The notes: generated by a model not told the origin, from the letters alone. A DNA stretch of 64,000 nucleotides from Cladosporium sp. IMV 00045 (GCA_001931905.2 MSJI02000716.1:31410-95409); one strand, 5' to 3'; positions 52,683-63,962 are shown, counted from the first letter of the stretch. A program made the numbers and translations.

Positions 52683-53289
52683 TAAGTTACTGTAGTCAAC
52701 TAGAAGACTAGCAAGTTGCTCGCGCGTCCAGATATGCTAATCCAGGTCGGAGGATTCCGCTTTCCACTCATATACTATCACAGTCAGGATGATACATATT
52801 CTTAAACGAAATATCGCCCCATGAGCTCCAGAAATGATGGCTCGAATGCATCGTTGTGTTGTTGTGATGGCGGTCGAAGAAGGGAGATGCAAGAATGCCC
52901 CTGGTCAAGGCTTGGTTTGAAGACCCCACTCGAAAGCTCGGTTCTAGAAGGCTAGACTTTCATCAACACATCGATCTTTCCATTACCATCATCATGATCA
53001 TCGCTATCATCAATAGTGGGATGCAAACCGATGATTATGTGTCTTGATACGATATCATCGTACACTAAGATGGCTGACAAGATCGGAGGGCGCGATGCTC
53101 GGATGCCATCCGAGCGGGTCACTTGCGGAAATGCGAGCTTCACGTGCAGATCGGGACAGATCCCGATGCAATACATCTGTGTCTAGAGGCTATCTGTTGG
53201 AACTCAAGTACCAAACAGGCCCCTTTCGGTAGGTCAAGTGTGTCTTACAATCATCTTTCAGCCATCAGAGGGGCGAAGTCAACCACATA
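52683..53289. promoter_or_regulatory. Region between the oxidase gene and the Zn2Cys6 regulator
   Basis: A 607-bp tandem intergenic region. An ATCATCATGATCATCG-type run lies near 52987-53002. No gene or clear operator is visible. Confidence 0.4.
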
Positions 53290-55545
53290 ATGCCGACACG
53301 CTCGAAACAAGCACAACCTTGCCATTCACAGGGAGATTCGATACCAAAGAAGACTAAGTCTCGCAATGGCTGTCAGGAATGCAAACAGAAGCGGGTATGA
53401 TAGCCTGAACCTCCTCGTGTCAACTTGCAAAGCTTGTGAATCGATGCTAAAAACATTCAGCGTAAATGTGACGAGACGAAGCCCGGGTGCACGCAATGCA
53501 AACGATACAGAACGGAATGCCCGGGATATCGACGGTCTTTTCGTTGGTCTACGAAGTATGAGGTGCTGCAACCGCCGCATACGAAGGCGCCACAATGGCC
53601 GCAGCGACATGCAGAAGCACTCACCAGCTCGCTACAAACCCCGTATAGCGAGGAAGACACTGGACGCTCTCGAAGATCCCAGGAATCAGCAAGTGCTATA
53701 TTCGTTCCCAACTCCGATGCGCCTTCACCCATGCATGAAGCAAGTCTAGCGGAGTCAAAAGGCTCTCTCGATTGTGCGAGCTCTTCTATTCACGAAAGTC
53801 CCCAAAAGAACACACCGATGACAAACCTCGATCCTCGTCGCGACTCACACAATGATCATCTTTCGAATCTTCGTGGCACGGAAGAGTGGAAAACATATCT
53901 TGCCTCTTCGCAAGCCACAGCACTTGAATTCGAAAGCGACATTTCATCTCCTGATCTCACTTTCATTGGATCGAGCGAACATCAGCCAGACGTCGATCTA
54001 GCGGCCCTCCTCACAAAGTTCTGGTACACGGACGCGTGTCACAAATTATCGACTTTTGACCCGTTCACAAACAGACGTAGCCAGCTGGCCATGATCTTAT
54101 GTCCAAGGTCCGAAGCCGTCGCTTGTGCAATGCAGTGCATGTCTGCAGCTTGCCTCGTCGAAACACTTCCTCAAGCCCGCGATATACAGTCCTCTTTGAC
54201 CTCGAGGGCTTTGTGCGCAATCCGGCAGGATCTAGCTGGCTTTCTGAGTGCCAGGACACTGGTACACATGGGGGTGCCTGTTGAGTCTCTGTTCGCAACT
54301 TTCGCTCTAGGCACTGCGATGCTCTGGAGCAATTCACGAGAGTTGGCTTTCTCCTTGCGTGACAAAGTAGCGAAGATGTTGGATCTTTGTGATGTGGACC
54401 AGGAGCCATCCAATTCTCAAGAGCGTAGAGACTTCGAATACTTTCAAGCTTGTCTGATTAACTGGGATAGTCTTAGCTTCAGACCAAGCCTACGTCTGGA
54501 AAACAAGCTGGCCAGTTTGAGAGGTGATTTTACAAAACTTCCAGGTCTGCGAAGTGAAAACTACTCACCAAAAACTTTACAATGCGAAAACCACGACAAT
54601 GAGATATTGCGTTCCTTGGCGGGTCTTTCTGGTACGGTTCAAGAAAAATACACGTTAGTTCTGTGCCTCTGTCAGCAGGAGCGGGTACAACAGCAGCAGC
54701 AGTGGTTTGGAAGCTGGTCTCCACCTTCGAACGATGATGGTGTGGTGTCCAACGAAACGATAGCCCGAGACTTCAGGGATGAGCTAGCGAGACTCGTCTT
54801 TGATGATGCGAATGCACTGAAAAACGAAGACTTCTCTGAAGCCTGGATAAGAAGTGATGCGACACACGATCATGTGCCCGGAGTCTCCGAAGCTTTTCGG
54901 CTTGCGGCGCTGCTACAGCTATATCTGACCTTCTCTGGGTTAGATGTTCCCCTGGAGATGTTCGATAACAAACAAAACTCCACCACGAGGCTTCGCCAGG
55001 TCTTTAGTCCAGGTATTGCCAACTCACGTCGACGCGAAACAACCCAAATCGCTTTACGTATAGTCGAACTAATGAAACGGCTCCACAGCAACTCTGGCAC
55101 GGCGTGTATCCAGCTCCTTCTGTGTTTCTCTGCTGCGACAGGTCTCAGGCACGACAGCACCACGGTCGGAGGAAGTTACCTAGCAGATGGGGAGAGCTCC
55201 ACGTTGAAATCACGTCAAGACTCGGGCGTTGTGTCTTACGAACAACTCTTTGAGTCATGTTCAGGGTCATCTCTATCCAGCAGGCGAACATCTCCGATCG
55301 ATCTTGAGAAAGACAGAAGTCAGGTTATCTCCGCTCACACCTGGAACATCGCACAGGCACGCCGAGAGGTTGTCAAAAGCTTAGAACGACTTCAGGTGCA
55401 CCTTCCACCTCGAGTTGGCGAAGTTACTCTACACACTATCAAGGCAATCTGGGCAACATACGATAGTGGTGATGCAGGATATGGTCAAGAAGTCCACTGG
55501 CTCGACGTAGTCGGTGCCCTTGGTCTTCAGACTCTTTTCGGCTGA
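53290..55545 (+). CDS. Zn2Cys6 fungal transcription factor
   Basis: Exons 53290-53394 and 53461-55545 with a 66-nt intron give 729 residues. The binuclear cluster is complete: cysteines 28, 31, 38, 45, 48 and 55 (CX2CX6CX6CX2CX6C). The intron falls inside it after CKQKR. The rest resembles the fungal-specific transcription factor (Fungal_trans_2) helical region, with LLTKFWYTDACHKLSTFD and CPRSEAVACAMQCMSAA. It sits between the hydroxyacid oxidase and the lactonase-like gene, so it may regulate them. It ends 180 bp from the convergent lactonase-like gene. Confidence 0.92.
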
Positions 55546-55724
55546 TTTCATCGCGGTCAAGGAGTTGTTTCATGTTTAGTCCCGGCCTCGTATGTACCAG
55601 GGGGCGACAATCGTAGATAATCTATAGACGTCCCATGATCAATGCTTTGCGGCAGCCAAACGCGCACCAAATCAATCTATCTGGTGCTTCTCATCAGTTT
55701 ATCTTTGGTGATATAGCTTGTATC

Positions 55725-57048
55725 CTACTTCGAGAAGCGCAAATCCAGCGTCTCCTTGACATCCTTCACATGCCAGACGCCACCCTTGCCAACAATCCAC
55801 AACTCATGCTCGGCGAGAACGATGTTGACTGGATCGTTTCCATTGCCACCCACTCTGATCGAGCCTAGAGTCCAGCCTGATTCGGGATCAAGAACGTCAA
55901 CCACCTCTCCGCCAGCTGCGAAGAGCCATCCTTTCTCGCTTGCTCGGACGCCATCGTAGAAGTACTCGATTGCACGACTGAGCAAGCGTCGGTTGGTAAG
56001 AAGTGGCAATTTCTGCCCATTGGGAGAGGTGGCAAAGTCCCACGCCCACATGTCGCGAGGACCGTGGTTGTTCCTTCTCGAAGGCTTGACCTCGGATGCA
56101 CCGGTGTCACAGACATAGATGGTTTTGCCATCCGGAGAAAGCGTTACACCGTTCGCATTTCCCTCGATCGACACCAGTTCTTTGGCTCGTAGAGTTGTGC
56201 CGTTCACAAAGTACACAGTCGGCTGCGTGGGAGCATAGAATGGGTTGAGGTCGCGACCCTGAGTCACGTCAGCAAACGCAGGCTACAATTGTCCGTTGGG
56301 GCCACATACCCAGCCAGAGAAAGAATCGGTCAAATAGTAATTTCCCTCAGGATCCACCTCCAGGTCGTTGAAGCTGATGAATGGCCTCTCGTAGTAGTTG
56401 TTGAGAATCGTCTTCCTATCCAGCGTAACCGGATCGATCGTAGCCAAGTGTGGAGACTCGTCAGGCCCGCCGTCGGTCACCACATGTAATTTACCATTAC
56501 GGTACACGCAGCCGTGGACATTCCAAGTCGGTGGGTTAGTCTTAACGCGAGTTAGGTTGTTGGTCTTCAAGTCCAGGAGATACTGCCAATCATGGTGGCG
56601 ATTGTCGCCTTCGGGTGAAGGCCCCCATTCCACAAAATACAGCGCATGTTGCTCGGGGATGTAACAAGGTGCTTCGTGGACCTGGAAGGGTAGAGTCTGT
56701 AGCTGCTCTACTGTGGCATTCGCTCCAATGATATCGAAGAATCTCTCGTCGTATGCCACGAAGCTAGAGTTCTGAATGTGGTCGTTACTACTCTCGGCTG
56801 GTTAGCATTCTAGAATTTGATCATTCACGAACCGGTTTTACTCACATGGAAACGACTCTTTGATCAGAGACATTGGCTGCAGAAGGCGCATCAAACACCG
56901 TCCGGTTGAAGGTTCCAGGGATCACTGCCAGAAGCGGTTCTTTATTCGAGACCCAAGACCAGCGAGTCGGATCAAAGCTAGCGGGTATGGCGTCCAGTTG
57001 AGCCAAAGCCGAACCAGCCAAATACAGCAACAACGTCTTGTCCAGCAT
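55725..57048 (-). CDS. Secreted SMP-30/gluconolactonase-like protein
   Basis: Exons 56846-57048, 56310-56790 and 55725-56258 with introns of 55 and 51 nt give about 405 residues. The first acceptor could be three bases later. The N-terminus MLDKTLLLYLAGSALAQ is a signal peptide, and several NxS/T sites follow. The six-bladed propeller family is marked by HEAPCYIPEQHALYFVEWG (metal-binding Glu), FISFNDLEVDPEGNYYLTD (Asn-Asp metal ligands), NANGVTLSPDGKTIYVCDTG, and a final NIVLAEHELWIVG blade. Family members hydrolyse lactones, often with a divalent metal. Secretion suggests an external lactone. It lies next to the Zn2Cys6 regulator. Confidence 0.85.
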
Positions 57049-57854
57049 GATGGTATTTCGATGCGAGTCCGCACTTATCAACTGTTTGATCGTGGCCGGC
57101 ACCGCGAGGTTTTATATCCTCGTCGGCATATCTCCGAAGTCATCGGAGGTGGGCCGTTTGCTGTGCCGGCTTCGCACAACTCCTCATCCACATACAGTGT
57201 TCCATTGGATCCCGCATCTCATGGTGGAGGTCGTGATGGGGCATGTCCTCGTGCCAAGTCGAGTCAAATCCAAGCTTAATTGTGATACGCCTGAAGATGG
57301 AGAAGATGGGGTTGAGAGGACGCCTACAACGCCCGCCAAGGTGATCATCGTCCATCAGAGGCAAGAGCTCGCTTGGCAAAAAGACCATTGTTTCCACGAT
57401 AAGCCCGAGCCAGGATATTTCCGTTCTCACTAATAGCATCGAATTTTGTGAGTTTAGCAGGACTGACATCTTTTCCCAAGACCATTCACGAAGTCAACCA
57501 AGGCATGTGAAGTGAAGTGATCCTAGGAGAAGGTGTTCAACCGAAGCTATAGGGTTAGGGTTGGGGTACCTCCTCTCACCCAACGGCTTTGACAGATCCA
57601 GTACTTGTAGGGAGACTGTTTCCAGCAGGAAATGATAAGACCTTTGACACTACACTCACATTTCGATCATCTAGATCCATAACGACGGACATGGCATGTA
57701 AACAAGGATCCATGCCAATGCTGGAGTCGACCGACATCAAATTGACACCATCAAAACAACGCGAGAGAGGGACGTGAACACTTCACGCAAAACACAATAC
57801 AAGTCTGTACACCAAAAGGCACCAACTCCGACCCCTAAACGCCAAACCCCAACC
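57049..57854. promoter_or_regulatory. Divergent region, lactonase-like gene and small unknown gene, with telomere-like motif
   Basis: These 806 bases lie between outward-facing starts. A TAGGGTTAGGGTTGGGG element lies at 57551-57567, roughly 290 bp before the small gene. No gene is supported. Confidence 0.45.
57551..57567. repeat. Telomere-like motif (TTAGGG type)
   Basis: The plus strand reads AGGGTTAGGGTTGGGG, preceded by T. It is the same three-unit variant as the reverse complement of 6619-6640, including the TTGGGG unit. It could be a telobox promoter element or a repair scar. Confidence 0.7.
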
Positions 57855-58493
57855 ATGTCAGGCAACCCATTCGACGGCACCCGATCGGAGGTCACTCACG
57901 CATTCCTCCACGAGATCCCCGTGCCGCCACCAGAACTCCGCGATCCCCAGTGGGCTGAGGTCTTCGACTCCCTGAGGGCATTATTCAAAGCACTCGCCGA
58001 ACACGATGCCATGGCTCGCAACAACTCGCAGCTTTTCAGCACGCCTGCCCACGACAAGAATGCTCAATATTTCTGTTGGGACTTTGTATTCAGGACCATC
58101 GTAGGGTGAATTCCGTATCGAAGCCCCATCAGAGCGAGTGGACCTTATCACGACATCCGCACAAAGCCACCACATCACCTTTGCAGAATTTCCCAATAGC
58201 ATGTAACTCAGATTGGACACGCCACTAACGCACCCTCCCAGTCCTACTGTCTCCGCGCAGCAGGGCAGGCCAACCCTGCCCCGCAGAACACGGACCCGGT
58301 GTTGCACGAGACCTGGAAGGACACTGTGTCCCGGAGTGTCTTGATCACCTCTTTAATCCTCGCTGACAACCCCGGTCAATTGGCTCAGATGCTCGAAATG
58401 ACTTATCCCGGCCACAACCCTGGAGGCCAGCCGCCGATGGGACATGAGGTGATCGCGGCGGCGCAGAGACTTAAGGCAGGGGTGACTGAGTGA
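57855..58493 (+). CDS. Small protein of unknown function
   Basis: Exons 57855-58100 and 58242-58493 give 165 residues. The intron (141 nt) begins GTAGGG, a weak donor, and ends CTCCCAG with a CTAACG branch. The join is in phase (FRTI/SYCLR). The protein starts MSGNPFDGT and contains WAEVFDSLRALFKAL and ETWKDTVSRSVLITSLILADNP. It is mostly helical, with no signal peptide and no recognised domain. Splice sites agree with coding continuity on both sides, so I believe the gene is real, but the function is unknown. Confidence 0.6.
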
Positions 58494-58691
58494 TTGGAGA
58501 TTGCTGTGGCTATTGTCGCTGTTGAGTGGGATCGAGCCAATGTGTCTTACATGGGAAAACGCGGTTCGTATGTGTCAGCCTGCTTATTATTGAAGATGTG
58601 TGACAATGACACGACTCGGGGAAATATACAAATAAACACCGCCCATGCCCATACCCAGATGGCCGTATCTTTCCATTAATCATTAACCATA

Positions 58692-60284
58692 TTACAAAAG
58701 CTGAAACATAACCATTCCCATAAGTCCAGCAAACGCAGCACTGTACTGCAACCCACCGAACCTCAGCGAAGCAGCCGCGCTCTCGTCATCACCGTTCGAG
58801 CCGTCAGCACTACCGTTGACCGCACTATCTTCGCCACCATCACCAAACGGCAAGCCCTGGTAACCAAAAGTGACGTTCTGGGGAATGCTCTGGTTGTAAC
58901 ATCCGCCGCCCATAATGTCCAGACCAGTCAGATCGTCCGCGTGTCTGAAGAACATGTACTTATTCTGCTCGAGGCCTTCGAACTTGCTGGTGTCGTAGGG
59001 GAACTCATCGGACTCGTCGGTTGCTGTGACGTTGCGGAGCAGGATGCACTGGACTTGGTCGGGGTAGTCGATGGCCATTTGGGGGTAGTCCTTCATGATG
59101 TCGGGGTTGCTCGTGTCCGCTACGAGGACAAATTTGCGCTGAGGGAAGGTTACGAAGATTTGGTCGAGGAGGTGTTTGCGGATGCTTAGGGTCGCTGAGA
59201 CGTCGGAGAAATTGAGAGGGCGGGTGTCGAAGCTGCCGCCGGGGTAGTTGGAGTAGATGAAGTCCATGTACGCACGTGAGACTTGTTCCGGCGTGGTAGA
59301 CAGCCAATGGAAGTGGGCGTCTGGCAGATTGCTGGACCAGTTGGCGTAGATGCTAGGCATGTTCTCCCAGGGAGTGAAGTCGCGGGCGAAGGAGTTCAGG
59401 AGGCCCTCCTTGGGATCCCAGATTTTGGTGACTCGGAGGATATCGTCAATATCGCTGACAACAGTGATACCAGTCGGCGGGACCAGATATGCCGTAGCAT
59501 TGCCAAGCGAAGCGCCATCTACGTAAGTGTTGAGGCGTTGAATCTTCGAAGTCTCGTTGCCAGCGGTCAGGCCGTTCATTTCAATGGGCACCCAGGCGTC
59601 GTAGTCGCCAAGGAACGTCGTGTTGTATGGCAATTGAATATCCTGCGATCCGCCGCTCGCTGTCTCCGCACCGCCACCGCCGGGTTGGCCACTTGAACCT
59701 TGGCCAGGCGCCGGTTCGAGATGAATAGTAGAGACATTCACATTGTCTTGCTGTAGGACGAAGATGCTTGCTGTCAAGTTGCGTGCATTCTCCTGCTGAT
59801 TCTCAGGTAGATCTTGGATATCCGTTCCGATGAGGAAGATGTCGGCCAAATCGTTCAATTTCTCCGTAGATGTGTTGGGCTGTTTGTAGACGTTTCCGTG
59901 GAATCGTACGTTCCATCCGTTCTCAGTCCAATTGGCATAAGGAGGTAGATTCAGCACATTGGTCGGCAGAGCAGCGACCTGATCGTCGTCAATTCCTAGT
60001 GAGCTCTGGACTTTGTCGCCGGTGGGAAAATCCTGGAAGAAATTCGGGACGCCTGAAGCAACGTAGGAGGGCACATCAGAGCCTAGACTGCTGAGGACGG
60101 AATCAAAGTGACCTTTTGCGTCGCTGATGATGTTTCTTGGGAAATTGATGGTTCGACTCGGGTTGTATTCGACCAGAGAAGGTGTGATGAGAGGGTCGCG
60201 AGGAGCGACGGGGTTAGGTGCCGCTACTGCGAGAGCCGCCAGTGATGCTGGCAGCATAAGCATACGAGCAGATTGAAAATACAT
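58692..60284 (-). CDS. Secreted APP1-type (DUF2183) phosphatidate phosphatase-like protein
   Basis: A single exon of 530 codons. A signal peptide (LMLPASLAALAVAAP) and a C-terminal hydrophobic tail (FAGLMGMVMFQLL) after a Gly/Ser/Asp-rich stretch suggest a secreted, perhaps GPI-anchored, protein. The HAD-like APP1 catalytic region spans about 270-440. It has VVSDIDDILRVTKIW where DxDxT is expected, then PQRKFVLVADTSNPD in place of the usual GDS-type motif. The canonical Thr of DxDxT is Ile here. APP1 relatives dephosphorylate phosphatidate. A secreted form would act on external or cell-surface lipid, if it is active at all. Confidence 0.8.
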   Translation of the reverse strand: MYFQSARMLMLPASLAALAVAAPNPVAPRDPLITPSLVEYNPSRTINFPRNIISDAKGHFDSVLSSLGSDVPSYVASGVPNFFQDFPTGDKVQSSLGIDDDQVAALPTNVLNLPPYANWTENGWNVRFHGNVYKQPNTSTEKLNDLADIFLIGTDIQDLPENQQENARNLTASIFVLQQDNVNVSTIHLEPAPGQGSSGQPGGGGAETASGGSQDIQLPYNTTFLGDYDAWVPIEMNGLTAGNETSKIQRLNTYVDGASLGNATAYLVPPTGITVVSDIDDILRVTKIWDPKEGLLNSFARDFTPWENMPSIYANWSSNLPDAHFHWLSTTPEQVSRAYMDFIYSNYPGGSFDTRPLNFSDVSATLSIRKHLLDQIFVTFPQRKFVLVADTSNPDIMKDYPQMAIDYPDQVQCILLRNVTATDESDEFPYDTSKFEGLEQNKYMFFRHADDLTGLDIMGGGCYNQSIPQNVTFGYQGLPFGDGGEDSAVNGSADGSNGDDESAAASLRFGGLQYSAAFAGLMGMVMFQLL

Positions 60285-61114
60285 TATTGCTGCTTCGTGG
60301 TGTCGCGTGACCGGTCAAAAATGGAGCAGTTCTAGGTGATCTTGATTCGTCGTATTTCCAGTCCGGTTTCCCTTGAAGTAGGCAGTGATCCCCGAACAAA
60401 GAGACAGCAACTGAGTGCTGTGGAAGAGGCACGACTCAAACCGACACGCGAAATGGAATGGTAAAGTGAAAGGGGAGATGGATTGATGCAGATGTAAGCC
60501 AGATGAAAAGCAACATGACGTAGACAAAACGGTCAAATCCATCGAGAGACTTGATTAAACTTACGCCCTAGCAGGCTGAACTTGGAAATCTCACGAACGC
60601 ACGGTCAAGTCGGCTCGCTGAAACCGCGTTCGGGCCACCAACCAGACGTCACTCAATCACGATCCTTCTTGTTTGAGACGATGAGAGTTGAAGTACGTGC
60701 CGGTCTTCCGATTTGACACTCTCCTTCGAGGCATGTCGCATGCAATAACAGGGAATTGATGGCATGAGCTTGGAAGCAGCAGTCTGACGAAGAGATGCTC
60801 GATCCCTCATCCTCGGCACGAGGCTTCTATAGCAACGAAACCCGAATACACTCATCAGGTCAACAAGAACATCATATATTCCGAGAAGCTGTCTCTTGTC
60901 GCACCTGATACCTTGTGCTCAGGTAGTTTCATATACAATAGTTGAAAACATTGCATGTCGTCTGAATCCTTAGGTAAAGCTGAATGAACAAGCATTTCCA
61001 AGCCCACGCGAGCACGGATCTGTCCAAAGTATAAAAACATTAAACATACATACATGTAAACACCCAAGACTCAATCCTCATCCACCTCCATAATTCCTCT
61101 CCAAAAACCCCAAC
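60285..61114. promoter_or_regulatory. Divergent region, APP1-like gene and GNAT gene
   Basis: This 830-bp stretch lies between outward-facing starts. TGTAAACACCC and TACATACATG elements lie close to the GNAT start. No gene or repeat is supported. Confidence 0.4.
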
Positions 61115-61724
61115 ATGTCCACCCTCCCCCCACTCCGCCTCTTCGATCCCCAACTCGACTCCCACCATCTCCCCTCCATCGCCCTCCTCCACGAATCTTG
61201 CATCACAACCGACCACACCCTTGCAACCTTCCTCCCGCCCCTCTCACACACCAAAATTCTCGCCTCCTGGAAAACATGGAGTGACGAAGTCGCTTCCGGA
61301 CACCGCGTTGTCGTCCTACAGCTCGGTCCGAATGACGAAGTGGCCGGCGTGGTGAGTCTGTACATGCCGGAGACGGAAACGGGACGCCATCGTGGCGAGA
61401 TTGGAAGGTTGTTGGTTTCGCCTGATTTTCGGAAGAGGGGTTTGGCGAGGGAGTTGATGCGGGCTGTGGAGGGGTTGGCGAGGGAGAGGGGGAAGTGGAT
61501 GGTGGTATGTTTGATCTATCGTCTTGATTGTGTGATTGATTTTCTGTGGTGACTCATCTTTACTTTGGCAGACGCTTGATACGACGATTGGCAGTGGCGC
61601 GGAGCACGTGTACCCTAAATTGGGCTATAAGGAGGTCGGTGTGATTCCCAATTTTGGGTTCAGTCCGAAAAACGGCAGTCTGGTTGATGAAGTGTTCTTT
61701 TACAAGGATCTCAGAGAAGAATGA
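61115..61724 (+). CDS. GNAT-family N-acetyltransferase
   Basis: Exons 61115-61504 and 61572-61724 with a 67-nt intron (GTATGT to TGGCAG) give 180 residues. The acetyl-CoA site is GEIGRLLVSPDFRKRGLARELM (about 93-114), a Q/RxxGxG/A-type motif A. YPKLGYKEVGVIP is the typical C-terminal strand. The substrate is unknown; similar small fungal GNATs resemble bacterial antibiotic or amine acetyltransferases. The coding strand flips from C-rich to G-rich at about 61,340. It converges on AIM24 with 109 bp between stops. Confidence 0.85.
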
Positions 61725-61833
61725 TGATGCATTTGACAGCATGAATTGAAGCTGTTGTACATTTGATATAGAGGGTATAGGTAATGTACAGGAGAAGAAG
61801 TTAGAAGCTAGACGCCTTTGTTTCAAGACTGAT

Positions 61834-63159
61834 CTACTTGGTCTTCTGAAAATCGACCTTGCCGTGCTTGACACTGGCGTAGCTCATGGTGGTAGGAGAA
61901 GCCTTCGGTGCCGGTGCAATGGGTGATGAGCCGGCCTCCGCAGGCGATGTGAGCGCCTGGGTTACTGAGCCTGCAGGGCTGTCGGCGATCTCGTTGACAT
62001 CACGGGTGGTGAGAACATCGCTCAGGTGGCCACCACGGGACTGAATGATGATGTTTGCGGGTCCCTTGAAGTGAAGGAAGAGCTGTGGCAATATTAGCAG
62101 ACGTACATAATAAAGAGAAAACCAAACATACCCTATCACCCCAAATGGTCTTTCTCCCCCAAGTCCTGAGTGTGAAGGCGGCATTCCTGGTGAACCTCCA
62201 CGCAGTAGATTCCCTCATCGTCCGCCAGAAACGGGTGTCGGGAAGCAAAGTAGTGGGATTCGGAATTTGGAGACGCAGCAGGTTCGCCTTAAATCTGTAG
62301 GGCGTAGGTGCGTGCTGCATCATGCTGTATGCGATCAAGTTACTGGGATGCACGACGTACTCCTCGCCGGCCTTGAGAGTGATCTGGTGTATTTGGCCCT
62401 TGCCGCTAAGAGCAAGAAGACCACGCCCAGTGACATGAGTATTACCCCAATGAGCGAGGCTCTTTGTCCGTCAGCAAAGTTCATGTCCTCCCTGCAATAA
62501 ATTCTCTTACCATGCTAGTGTTCACCCGAGGCGACAAGCTCAACGTGTGTCCGGTCCATGCCAAAAGTGCGTTGCGCTGCGCAATCATCCAATCCAATCT
62601 TCCATCCAGGTGAACGATGGCCATGGAAGTGATAGCCGATTTCGTTGAGATCAGAGCGGTATACGGGGTCGTAGAAGTAATTCGCTGGTAAATGAAAGGA
62701 ACGCCGAACAATGCTCGTCGAAGAGGTCCAAGAAGGGAAAGTGTTGACACAGCCTAGCATAAGGTATGAGCGGAATTCGCGTGAGCGCGCTGAACATCTT
62801 TCTTACATTCTCAGGCTTGCCATTGAAGCCGACCAATGTGCCTTTGCGCGTGTATAGGTTCTGAGAGGCGGATATGGATGCTGAGAGGAGGGAGAATGGG
62901 CTGCTCAGGACTTCGAAACGCGCATCTACGATTTGTCTCAGCTCATGTTCCTCTTCATCCTTGCATACATGTCTATCCTACCAGCGCTAGGACTGGAGCT
63001 GGTACTGCCATTGCTCGGGTTGAGGGTTTGAGTAGGCTCGGTCGAAGATGGAGTTGCGCTGATCTGGACGTAGCGGCGGCTGGTGCGGCTAATAAGAGGC
63101 TGTCGCTGCGACAGGCGACAAGCCGCGCAGACAGAGTCCAGCGCCGGGCGACGCAACAT
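61834..63159 (-). CDS. AIM24: Mitochondrial biogenesis protein AIM24
   Basis: Five exons (62982-63159, 62807-62925, 62511-62753, 62132-62461, 61834-62082) with introns of 49-56 nt join in frame to 372 residues. The N-terminus ([20 protein letters not shown]) is Arg-rich and amphipathic, a mitochondrial presequence. The AIM24 beta-sheet domain follows: [59 protein letters not shown] and [17 protein letters not shown]. Yeast Aim24 helps keep the MICOS complex intact in the inner membrane. It is divergent from RPL28, sharing a 274-bp promoter. Confidence 0.92.
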
Positions 63160-63433
63160 TATTAGGTGGTGGAGGTGAGATATGCTCGTCGTCGCCTCAC
63201 ACCAACAACCACTCCAGCACCGTCGCCAAAGTCCCAAACGGGCGACAGCTTATCGGGACCGCCCGCTACGATTGAGCTTCAGATGGAAGGTGCGGCGATA
63301 CCGGCTTAGCGGGCGGGAGCGAACCGCACAACCTCACGCTTGGCACCCCACAGGCAGATTTGCGAAGATACAACTTCTCAGACTCAGGCGCAATACTCTT
63401 TTGATTCTACAAGCGACTTCGACATCCGCCAAC
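63160..63433. promoter_or_regulatory. Compact divergent promoter, AIM24 and RPL28
   Basis: Only 274 bp separate the two starts. GC-rich elements (GCGGGCGGGAG near 63308-63318) are present. Shared control of a mitochondrial and a ribosomal gene is possible but not shown. Confidence 0.5.
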
Positions 63434-63962
63434 ATGCCGACCAGACTCACCCAGACCCGCAAGCACCGCGGTCATGTGTCCGCCGGTAAGGGACGTATCG
63501 GCAAGCACCGCAAGCATCCCGGTGGTCGTGGTCTTGCCGGTGGTCAGCACCACCACCGCACCAACTTGGACAAGTACCACCCGGGTTACTTCGGTAAGGT
63601 CGGTATGAGGTACTTCCACAAGCTCCAGAACCAGTTCTGGAAGCCCGTCATCAACCTCGACAAGGTACGTCTGAACGCGATTCGAGCGCAAATCCGCCAG
63701 AAACTCCAATGCGACGAGGAGGCACTAACAAATTTTCCCACAGCTCTGGTCCCTCATCCCCACCGAGCAGCGCGAGCAGTACCTTGCCAACAAGTCTGCC
63801 GACTCCGCCCCCATCATCGACCTCGTCCCCCTTGGTTACTCCAAGGTCCTCGGCAAGGGTCGCATCCCTGAGGTCCCCATCATTGTCCGCGCCCGTTACT
63901 TCTCCAAGGACGCCGAGCGCAAGATCAAGGAGGCCGGTGGTGTTGTCCAGCTCGTCGCATAA
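63434..63962 (+). CDS. RPL28: 60S ribosomal protein uL15 (L28/L27a)
   Basis: Exons 63434-63664 and 63744-63962 with a 79-nt intron (GTACGT donor, CTAACA branch, CCACAG acceptor) encode 149 residues, the expected length. The N-terminus [20 protein letters not shown] and GGQHHHRTN are hallmarks of eukaryotic uL15. It sits at the base of the 60S subunit near the tRNA E-site region. Codon use is strongly biased to C-ending codons, as expected for high expression. TAA is at 63960-63962. Confidence 0.97.
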
